Assembly: GCA_013375385.1 (NCBI GenBank)
Contig: JABXJY010000155.1
Span: 1-6,634 of the forward strand
DNA: 6,634 nt
Reading direction: 5' to 3'
Origin: Desulfobacterales bacterium
GTDB lineage: Bacteria; Desulfobacterota; DSM-4660; Desulfatiglandales; B25-G16
Shown here piece after piece: positions 1-6,400 of this stretch. The notes beneath the pieces are model-generated. The model was not told where the DNA came from and ran no database searches. It worked only from the letters and a program-made list of their open reading frames with translations. The position numbers and the translations under genes are program-made. Within the stretch, counting starts at the first letter, position 1. Each line of letters starts with the position of its first letter.

Positions 1-76
1 AGACAGGTTTGCAAAATCCTTCTAGTCACTGTGTATCAGCTTTATCCCTAAAAACAAAGCAGATGATAAGAGCACT

Positions 77-1660
77 TTACCCCACGAACCGGTCAGATCC
101 CCTCCAATACTTTTCTTTCAAGGTCTTTTTATCAATTTTCCCCGATCCCGTCTTGAGCAACGAATCTACGAAATCCACCGATTTAGGCGCCTTATAGTGT
201 GTAAGGTGCTCCTTACAGAAAAGGATCAACTCCTCCTGTGAAACCGATTTCCCTTTTTTCAGCACACAAACAGCCTTGACTGCCTCTCCCCACTTGGGGT
301 CGGGAACCCCCAGCACTGCAGCTTCCATGATGCTTGGATGCAAGTAGAGCACCTTCTCCACTTCAATTGAGAAAACGTTCTCTCCACCTGTAACAATCAT
401 ATCCTTCTTGCGGTCTACAATATTTATGTATCCTTCCGCGTCGATGGTGGCCAAATCACCAGTGTAAAGCCAGCCATCCTTAAAGGCTCGAGCATTCTCC
501 TCAGGGAGACGCCAATAGCCCGGTGTAATGATGTCCCCCTTGACGATGATCTCCCCTACCTGTTTTCCGTCCGGCTTCACGTCTTGATCATGCTCGTCTA
601 CAACCCGGATCTTGACCCCCATGAAGGGCCGACCTGTCTTAACTCTATATTCTAACTGTTCCTCCTGGGGGAGCTTCTTCAGATTTTCTTTCAGGCGGCT
701 GATTGTCAAAAAGTGCGTAGACTCGGTCATGCCGTAATTCTGGATGTACTCACATTTAAAATTAGTCATGATCTTGCGGATGAGTTCCGGGGCGATGGGC
801 GCGCCACCGCTTATTACCAGCCGCAGGTGACTATAGTCATGTTGGCGGACCGCGGGATCGCTTAGAAGCATGTTCCACATTGTGGGAACAAGCTTGCCTA
901 TGGTCACCTTCTCACGCTCGATGACGTCAAGCACCTGCACGGGGTCAAACCTGTCGATTAGGATGTGCTTGCCACCGGCCCAGGTGATGGCCCAGGTATT
1001 ACAAGCATCCGTTATGTGGGAGAGTGGTGCAGCATGAATCCAAACGTCCTCATCTGAGATCTGATACTCTGCGATTGTCCCCAATGCATGGGCGGTCATA
1101 TTCTTATGTGTCATGATGACGCCTTTGGGGCGACCCGTGGATCCGGAGGTGTAATAGATCTGGGCAATGTCGTCCGGATCAACGTCTTTCTCTTCGTACC
1201 TGGGAAGCCTGGCAGATTCCAAAAAAACCTCATAGAGGACTTCAGCGTCGCCTGGGCAGAAATCAGATGGCGCCCGGGACCATATAATCTGCTCTATGCC
1301 TTGAATCTCGTCCCTCATCTCTGAGACCTTGTTCCAGAATTGATGCTCTGAGACGAGCACCCGGGACTGGGAGTCGTCAATCATGAAAGCCAACTCACGG
1401 GGGGATAGGCGGGTGTTTAACGGAACCAGCGCCGCCCCAGTCTGAGCCACGGCATAATAGATTTCTAAGAAAATATGACAGTTTGAGTGCAATACCGCAA
1501 CCTTATCGCCTTTATCTATGCCTGCCTCATGCAACGCTGCAGCGAGAAGATCAATGTGTTCCTTGAACTCCCGGTAGGTGAATCGGCCCTCTGAGCAAAT
1601 AATGGCCTCTTTGTTGCAGCAGAGTTTGACTGTGTTGTAAAGAGTGTCTGGGATAATCAT
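77..1660 (-). CDS. AMP-forming acyl-CoA synthetase (fatty-acid/aromatic acid CoA ligase type)
   Basis: The 527-residue protein is a full-length member of the ANL adenylate-forming superfamily, which activates a carboxylic acid with ATP and then forms the CoA thioester in the cytoplasm. Visible motifs, in order: the phosphate-binding loop YYTSGSTGRPKG (169-180), YGMTEST (309-315), WLYTGDLA (397-404), the hinge and A8 segment DRKKDMIVTGGENVFSIEVE (416-435), and the C-terminal KTGSGKIDKK (503-512), where K508 would be the catalytic lysine of the adenylation half-reaction. No motif is broken. The ATG at 1660 is the first start after an in-frame TAG at 1684-1682. The ribosome site is weak (GAG-rich, no clear GGAGG). 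It stands alone on its strand here, with nothing co-directional within the ~840 bases upstream, so any promoter should lie in 1661-1760 or within the palindrome beyond. The substrate cannot be read from sequence: medium/long-chain fatty acid or an aromatic acid are both possible. The class is confident, the substrate unknown. Confidence 0.95.
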   Translation of the reverse strand: MIIPDTLYNTVKLCCNKEAIICSEGRFTYREFKEHIDLLAAALHEAGIDKGDKVAVLHSNCHIFLEIYYAVAQTGAALVPLNTRLSPRELAFMIDDSQSRVLVSEHQFWNKVSEMRDEIQGIEQIIWSRAPSDFCPGDAEVLYEVFLESARLPRYEEKDVDPDDIAQIYYTSGSTGRPKGVIMTHKNMTAHALGTIAEYQISDEDVWIHAAPLSHITDACNTWAITWAGGKHILIDRFDPVQVLDVIEREKVTIGKLVPTMWNMLLSDPAVRQHDYSHLRLVISGGAPIAPELIRKIMTNFKCEYIQNYGMTESTHFLTISRLKENLKKLPQEEQLEYRVKTGRPFMGVKIRVVDEHDQDVKPDGKQVGEIIVKGDIITPGYWRLPEENARAFKDGWLYTGDLATIDAEGYINIVDRKKDMIVTGGENVFSIEVEKVLYLHPSIMEAAVLGVPDPKWGEAVKAVCVLKKGKSVSQEELILFCKEHLTHYKAPKSVDFVDSLLKTGSGKIDKKTLKEKYWRGSDRFVG

Positions 1661-1758
1661 TTCTCGCTTTTTCTCATTGAGCTATCAACTGACTTCCCTG
1701 AACTGGGTAAATAGAAACTAAATAAATCGTAACATTTTAGCTCTTTGAAAATTACTCA

Positions 1759-1777
1759 TGGCCTTTACTCAAGGCCA
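1759..1777. repeat. Small hairpin in the left arm of the palindrome
   Basis: TGGCCTT (1759-1765) and AAGGCCA (1771-1777) form a 7-base stem around a 5-base loop. It has no counterpart in the right arm, so it is part of what makes the two arms unequal. It lies upstream of the minus-strand acyl-CoA synthetase, about 100 bases before its start codon. No T-tract follows it on either strand, so a terminator role is not supported. Confidence 0.5.
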
Positions 1778-1854
1778 AATAGTTACCCTCGGTGAGACGC
1801 ATGAGCATGGAGATGTCTTTTTTTGCTGCATGCCCTTTAACAGGGGGCCTCAGC

Positions 1855-1875
1855 GTGCCCCGTAAATCGGGGCAC
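1855..1875. repeat. GTGCCCCG hairpin, left copy
   Basis: GTGCCCCG (1855-1862) and CGGGGCAC (1868-1875) form a perfect 8-base stem with the 5-base loop TAAAT. It is the left member of a pair of nearly identical hairpins lying in opposite orientation within the larger palindrome. There is no following T-tract. The arrangement resembles REP-type dispersed palindromes, but no genome-wide copy number can be read from this window. Confidence 0.7.
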
Positions 1876-1918
1876 ACGCGCAACGCGGATTTGACTATTA
1901 TACAACATGGCGGTCGGT

Positions 1919-1936
1919 GCCCCGATTTATCGGGGC
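1919..1936. repeat. GCCCCGAT hairpin, right copy
   Basis: GCCCCGAT (1919-1926) and ATCGGGGC (1929-1936) are perfect complements around two loop bases, in practice a 7-base stem with a 4-base loop. Together with the preceding GT at 1917-1918 it is the reverse complement of the hairpin at 1855-1875 with one added T, so the two copies form an inverted pair with about 43 bases between them. Confidence 0.7.
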
Positions 1937-2024
1937 CTGCCGGTGCATTACATATAAGGCATGAGACAAAAAAGACACCTCCATGCCCATTCACCAGTTA
2001 GTTTAAAAGAGCTAAAATGTTACA

Positions 2025-2205
2025 AAATCCGAAGTACGAAATCCGAAATGGTTCGACTGGCTCACCATCCTGAGCTAGGTCGAAGGACAATATCGAAATT
2101 CAAATGTTTGAAATCCGAAACAGCTCAAAGCCGTACTTGCTCTCGAGGAAAGAATTCCTGGTTTGGAACATTGGGATTGTGGTCATTTGGATTTGCTTCG
2201 GCCCG
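2025..2205. repeat. Degenerate AAATCCGAA-type dispersed repeat
   Basis: The word AAATCCGAA occurs at 2025-2033, 2039-2047 and 2111-2119. Related complementary words (ATTTGGATTTGCTTCGG, about 2185-2201) lie near the right end, so the whole stretch is a loose fold-back. Other pieces are CAAATGTTTGAAATCC on the left and TTTGGAACATTGGGAT on the right. I recognise this as the general style of AAATCCGAA/TTCGGATTT repeats seen between genes in many environmental bacterial genomes; that recognition is from memory, not from a search. It starts directly at the right end of the large palindrome. Confidence 0.55.
2050..2088. repeat. TTCGAC...GTCGAA hairpin repeat nested in the previous repeat
   Basis: TTCGAC (2052-2057) pairs with GTCGAA (2079-2084), and GCTCA (2060-2064) pairs with TGAGC (2071-2075) around the loop CCATCC. 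This gives a two-segment stem of 11 base pairs. The same general layout (TTCGAC, GCTCA, TGAGC, GTCGAA) is a widely dispersed intergenic palindrome in bacteria, as far as I recall. It sits between two AAATCCGAA words, so it looks inserted into, or recombined with, that repeat. Confidence 0.6.
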
Positions 2206-2301
2206 CGACATGACAGGGACATCTGTTTGTCACTAAAATACTATCGTTATAAAAAATATGCAATTGAGTCTTTATACAACAGGTATGGGCCAGGGATTTC
2301 G

Positions 2302-2405
2302 ACCTGCCCGCAATGCCTTTGAGTTTGTCTATAGAAGTAGCTGAAAATAAAGTTGTACTGACAACTATCGCTTTAATGGCAATTCCAATGCATGGCAGGC
2401 GGGTA
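2302..2405. repeat. Spaced imperfect inverted repeat
   Basis: ACCTGCCCGCAATGCC (2302-2317) is similar to the reverse complement of 2390-2405, which reads TACCCGCCTGCCATGC. The arms are imperfect and about 70 bases apart. Between them is a small hairpin AGTTGT/ACAACT (2351-2356 and 2361-2366, loop ACTG). It may be a third decayed dispersed repeat. There is no coding frame of note. Confidence 0.45.
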
Positions 2406-2455
2406 TTCCATATTCGGATTTGTATCCGGCTTGTCCGCGTTAAGCAATAGTTAGA

Positions 2456-2481
2456 CTAAGAATAGCAGTTTTGAGTCTTAG
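2456..2481 (+). promoter_or_regulatory. Possible leader stem upstream of the YIP1-like gene
   Basis: CTAAGA (2456-2461) and TCTTAG (2476-2481) are perfect complements separated by 14 bases, ending 23 bases before the start codon. The stem is short and AT-rich, so it could be chance. If real, it would sit just upstream of the translation start and could act as an operator or leader structure. Confidence 0.2.
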
Positions 2482-2504
2482 ATTTATGACTATGGATTTA
2501 AGAT

Positions 2505-3041
2505 ATGTCTAATTTCAACGATAGGATCATTAGGGCCGCCAAGTTGGACGCAAGTCTCTATGAAGAGGTTGAGGCAGATACAACGGCACTTGGCCAGGCC
2601 ATGGGAGTTGTTATACTTTCAAGCATTGCTGCTGGGTTGGGCACGATTACCATAGGAGGACCAAGGGTAATAATACTACTAATATTTGGCACTATTCTTG
2701 CGCTTATTGGGTGGTATATATGGGCCTATATTACCTATTTTATTGGCACAAAGATTCTCCCCGAACCACAAACAAGGGCCGACCACGGCCAGCTACTCAG
2801 GACTATTGGATTTTCCAGTTCGCCAGGATTGATCAGGATACTGTGCATCATTCCTGGTCTATCAGGGATTGTCTTAATCGTCGCCTCTATCTGGATGCTG
2901 ATCGCAATGGTCATAGCTGTGAGACAGGCCCTTGATTACCAGAGTACCCTCAGGGCCGTGGTTGTCTGTATAATCGGCTGGATTATTCAATCATTATTCT
3001 TTCTTTTGTTGTTTTCCGTAATCGGAAATCTCTTGAAATAG
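2505..3041 (+). CDS. YIP1-family integral membrane protein
   Basis: The 178-residue protein has a short polar N terminus with acidic and aromatic residues (RAAKLDASLYEEVEADTTALGQA, 10-32), followed by hydrophobic spans at about 31-50, 54-82, 107-139 (probably two passes broken by P117) and 149-176. The pattern of DxxxYEEVExD followed by QAxxVV and four or five membrane segments is typical of bacterial YIP1-domain proteins, which sit in the inner membrane and have no established biochemical role. No signal peptide or catalytic motif is seen. The ATG at 2505 is the first start after an in-frame TAA at 2499-2501; only a weak GGA (2494-2496) lies upstream. It is divergent from the acyl-CoA synthetase and convergent with the zinc-ribbon gene, so it is probably monocistronic. 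Codons such as AGG, ATA and CTA are common, as in the helicase gene. Confidence 0.8.
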   Translation: MSNFNDRIIRAAKLDASLYEEVEADTTALGQAMGVVILSSIAAGLGTITIGGPRVIILLIFGTILALIGWYIWAYITYFIGTKILPEPQTRADHGQLLRTIGFSSSPGLIRILCIIPGLSGIVLIVASIWMLIAMVIAVRQALDYQSTLRAVVVCIIGWIIQSLFFLLLFSVIGNLLK

Positions 3042-3056
3042 GGTCTTGATTGACCC
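3041..3056 (+). terminator. Weak hairpin at the end of the YIP1-like gene
   Basis: GGGTC (3041-3045) and GACCC (3052-3056) form a 5-base stem with the 6-base loop TTGATT, beginning on the last base of the stop codon. No T-tract follows (CTAATAATCC), so intrinsic termination is doubtful. It lies in the 53-base gap between two convergent genes, where a terminator would be expected. Confidence 0.25.
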
Positions 3057-3094
3057 CTAATAATCCTTTGAGCTGGCCGCTGATCACTGAACGC

Positions 3095-3391
3095 TTACCT
3101 CTTTTTCCACCTATCATCGGTTACTGTGAATTTAATCTGCTTATGCCTTGCCTCTTCATCCGCAACCTTCCTCTCCTCAGGAGTAAGTTTCAAATAACAG
3201 GCGGCGCAGAGGCCCGTTTTATTAACACACATCTTCCTTGCCTCGCATAAGATACAAGTTCTTTTCTCTATAGCCGTGGCTATCCTTTTGGTATCTTTCA
3301 GGATAGCCACAATCCTGCCCTCTTCCTTTTTGGCCTTCCAAATCTCTTCGAGGTGGACTATCTTATGATTATTTTTCCGATCGCTCTTCAT
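3095..3391 (-). CDS. Small cysteine-rich, zinc-ribbon-like protein of unknown function
   Basis: The 98-residue protein is highly charged and soluble, with a lysine/arginine-rich N-terminal half (1-45) that is probably helical. A Cys cluster follows: C46-x2-C49, C55, and C62-x2-C65. The two CxxC pairs, 12 residues apart, suggest one structural zinc site, with C55 extra. The acidic/basic helix YLKLTPEERKVADEEARHKQ (66-85) comes next. I do not recognise a named family. The ATG at 3391 is the only sensible start: an in-frame TGA lies three codons upstream (bases 3401-3403). The ribosome site is weak. It lies 68 bases downstream of the EndoQ-UvrD gene on the same strand and may be co-transcribed with it. 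An overlapping plus-strand frame (3050-3250) lacks the coherent composition seen here. The gene call is moderately secure, and the function is unknown. Confidence 0.7.
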   Translation of the reverse strand: MKSDRKNNHKIVHLEEIWKAKKEEGRIVAILKDTKRIATAIEKRTCILCEARKMCVNKTGLCAACYLKLTPEERKVADEEARHKQIKFTVTDDRWKKR

Positions 3392-3459
3392 GTGTCTGTT
3401 TCATTTGGGAGGGGTGTTCTGAAAATCCACTCCGTTTTACCAGAGACCTGAAGAAATAT

Positions 3460-6400
3460 CTAAGAAAAGAGGGATAGCTGCTTATCCTTTGCCTTCTTTT
3501 TTCCGTCTCTTGATTTGCCCCTTTGAACCAACTCCTCTCTAATGTTGTCCAAAAAGGGGGAAATCGGCAGATTCAAATGTCTACCAAAGAGATTTCTTTT
3601 TCTTGCGTGGGTCAAGAAAAGCATCTTTTTGGCCCTTGTCATACCCACATACAGAAGCCGCCTTTCCTCTTCTATGTCAGAATCACCCTTTGTAAATATG
3701 GTGTAAGGCAAGACACCATCTTCGCACCCTATGATAAAAACGTATGAAAACTCCAGGCCCTTTGCCGCATGGATTGTCATGAGGGAAACCTGTTCTGTTG
3801 ATGTATTGTAGGTATCAGCAGGGCTCCCCAATTGTATTGCCGAGAGAAAAGAGGAAAGATCATGGCCATATTGCCTGGATAGTGAGAGGAGCCTTTCAAT
3901 AGCATCTTTATGGGAAATCATGGTTTCAGGGAGAAATGTCTTCACTGTTTCACTAATGTAGTGCTCTACCGACCGTATGTTATTGCTCTCTCTTATTTCC
4001 AAGAGGGAAGATTCAGATAATCCTCTTATCTGTTTTTCCTTAATTCTTTGAATCAATACCTTATGTGAGGGCATTGAAATCAACTGGAGGATATCTACAA
4101 TTGTGCTAACAGGCTCACTCCTAAAGAAGGGCTCTTCCCCAACAAGTTGGTAGGGAATACCGTGATCATTCATGGCCTTAATAATATCTGAGGCCATTCT
4201 TGAAAGCCTGAACAAGACTCCAAAATCAGAAAATGACGTTGCCTCACTTTCCTCACTACCATCGGTAATCTGGCTGTCAAAAGAGAAAAACCTGACCCCT
4301 CCCATCAGTTTTTCTACAGTCCTGGCTACAAACTCTGCCTCGCTTTTTGCCGTGGGATACTCCTGGATATTTATTGATACACCCTCTTCCAATCCCTCCA
4401 ATACATCATTCCTTCCCGGGGACCTGACAACCTGGGCAGAGGCCTCGAGGATTGTCCTTGAACACCGGTAGGATGTGTCAAGCTCATAGACTGCCCCAGT
4501 TGGATAGTCATCCTTAAATCGCTGGATAAAGGTGATATCAGCTCCTCTGAAGCCATAGATGGCCTGATCAGGATCACCAATCGCAAAGATATTAGAATCC
4601 TTCTCAGGTGCGAGAAGCCTGATTAGATTGTACTGGGTACAGTTTATATCCTGATATTCGTCTATACATATCCATGGATATCGACCTCTTATTACCTCCC
4701 CTCTATCACTATTATCTCTCAGGAGCCTGACTGGATAAACAACAAGATCATCGATGTCAAAGGCATCCTCCATCTTTAACCTATCTTCATAGGCAGCATA
4801 TACATTTGCCAGCTCATCATCCCCGAGCTCTGAAGGGGCTTGCATCCTGTTTTTTGCCAAGCGTATCTCCTCAAAAACCCTGTGGAGATCCCTGCTCGCT
4901 ATGCCTGGAAATGATTTGAGAATATAGGCCTTTTCATCATCGCCAAAGACAGCGAACTCTGACGATCTCCCAAACATGTGGGCGTGTTCTCTCAGTAAGG
5001 ACAGGCCAAAGGAGTGAAATGTGGTGATGGTAATCTCTTTTGTTATCCTTTCATCCGCAAAGGCAGTTCCTATCCTCTTCTTCATCTCCTGTGCTGCCTT
5101 ATTGGTAAAGGTAATAGCCAGAATAGTGGCAGGATCGACTCCCCACCGTTTGACAAGTCCTATGATCCTCATTGTCAAAGTTAGTGTCTTTCCAGTACCT
5201 GGCCCTGCCAGAATCAGGCAAGGGCCTTTATGGTGATTTACCGCCATCGTTTGCATGGGACTCATGGTGGGCCCATACGGAGTTTCATCGAATCGCCCCT
5301 CTCTTACTTTTGGAACTACTGCATCTGTCTTTTGATGGATTCTTGCATACAAATCATCTGCACCTATCCTCCTCCTGTCGGGCCTCCTGAATGACTGGTC
5401 AAAGAAGGATATCTGGGATGAGAGAGAGTGAATCTCTCCCGGGCTGAATACCCTTATCTCGCCAAATTTGCCATCATATCCCTCCTCGATATGAACCTCC
5501 CTGTTCCTGAGCCTTCTGATACCCTCCAACAATATCTCACCCCCGATCTCCCTAATCTGATCATATGAGAGATCGAGGAGGATAGAGAATTCTGCCCCCC
5601 CCTTTCTTAAAAGGTATTCGTAGTGTTCATTTACTTGTTTGCTGTTTGCACCAACACCTTTGGCCTCTCCGATAAGATTCTTTAACGGCGTAAGGGAATA
5701 GAACAGGTGTTTATTGGGTCTCAGCTCCGTATCCACCCTATCGGCAAGCTGCATAGCCCTATTTAATACCCCTACCGTTACCCTTTTGCCACATACGGGA
5801 CAGATTTCGCCGTGTCTTGCCGTTTCTTGGGGTGTCCAGCGAATGCCGCACTTCCTGTGTCCGTCCAAATGATATTTCCCCTCCTGTGGAAAGAATTCTA
5901 TCGTGCCTAAGAATGTATGTGAGCTGTCTCCTTTCATTGCGTTAATTATACTTGAATAAGACAGGTCTGCATCAAACAGATTGGCCTCCCTCCCCAATCT
6001 CTCCGGCGAGTGAGCGTCCGAGTTGGAGATAAGGGTATAACGATCCAGAAATGAACAGAGCCAGTTCATAGGTGGATCGGATGAGAGCCCGGTCTCAACG
6101 GCAAAGATCTGACCTGTGAGATCATCAAAACATTCCTCAATAGTATCATAGCCGCTCTTTGCACCGAGCACAGAAAACCATGGGGTCCATATATGGGCAG
6201 GAATAAGAACGGTGTCACTGCCTGCCTCCAAGGCTATCTCTAATAGATCCCTCGAAGGGATGCCAAGAATAGGCCTTCCATCAGACCTGATATTTCCCAC
6301 TGTCTCTAACTTACTCTGTATCTTTTTTACTGTATCAAGTGAGGAAGATAGAATAAGGTTATGCACCTTTCTGACCCTGCCCTTTCTCTTATAGATGCTG

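Larger units (their letters stand above)
1729..2023. repeat. Large imperfect palindrome, MITE-like
   Basis: The ends are an exact 18-base inverted repeat: 1729-1746 (GTAACATTTTAGCTCTTT) and its complement at 2006-2023. Further in, 1805-1834 pairs with 1958-1986 (about 25 of 30 positions, including the T7/A6 tracts), and then 1855-1875 pairs with the complement of 1917-1937. The left arm has about 35 extra bases (around 1750-1790), including a small hairpin. Next to the outer ends are TAAATC (1723-1728) and AAAATC (2024-2029), which agree at 5 of 6 positions and could be a degenerate target duplication. There is no transposase inside. A non-autonomous mobile element or a large structured transcript are both possible. 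The inverted symmetry is directly visible; the mobile origin is inference. Confidence 0.75.
1661..2504. other. Repeat-rich intergenic region without a credible gene
   Basis: This 844-base stretch separates the divergent acyl-CoA synthetase and YIP1-like genes. Both strands carry short open frames (60-90 codons), but they overlap palindromic DNA, have no recognisable domain and no good ribosome site, so I treat them as chance frames. The content is repeats: a large imperfect palindrome (1729-2023), a degenerate AAATCCGAA-type repeat (about 2025-2205) interrupted by a second hairpin repeat (2050-2088), and a spaced inverted repeat (2302-2405). The stretches 2206-2301 and 2406-2455 hold nothing I can name. 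The two flanking promoters must lie here, but no convincing -35/-10 pair was found. Confidence 0.8.

Noticed and set aside
1815..1834. T7 tract as part of a terminator
   Set aside because: The tract is matched by an A6 tract in the opposite arm and is part of the large palindrome; no compact GC stem immediately precedes it on either strand.
1752..2001. Overlapping open frames of 70-80 codons on both strands
   Set aside because: They lie entirely inside the palindrome, mirror one another because of its symmetry, have no domain-like pattern and no ribosome site.
2227..2253. TTGTCA followed by TATAAA as a promoter for the YIP1-like gene
   Set aside because: The spacer is only 15 bases and the resulting leader would be about 240 bases through another repeat; too weak to call.
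1961..2322. Two plus-strand frames of 72 and 91 codons
   Set aside because: They run through dispersed repeats and have the composition of translated repeat DNA; no recognisable protein features.
3050..3250. Plus-strand frame of 66 codons after the YIP1 gene
   Set aside because: It is antisense to the Cys-rich gene, which has regular CxxC spacing and coherent charged composition.
4371..4586. Minus-strand frame inside the helicase gene
   Set aside because: It is an out-of-frame shadow of the helicase; the main frame carries intact SF1A motifs through this stretch.
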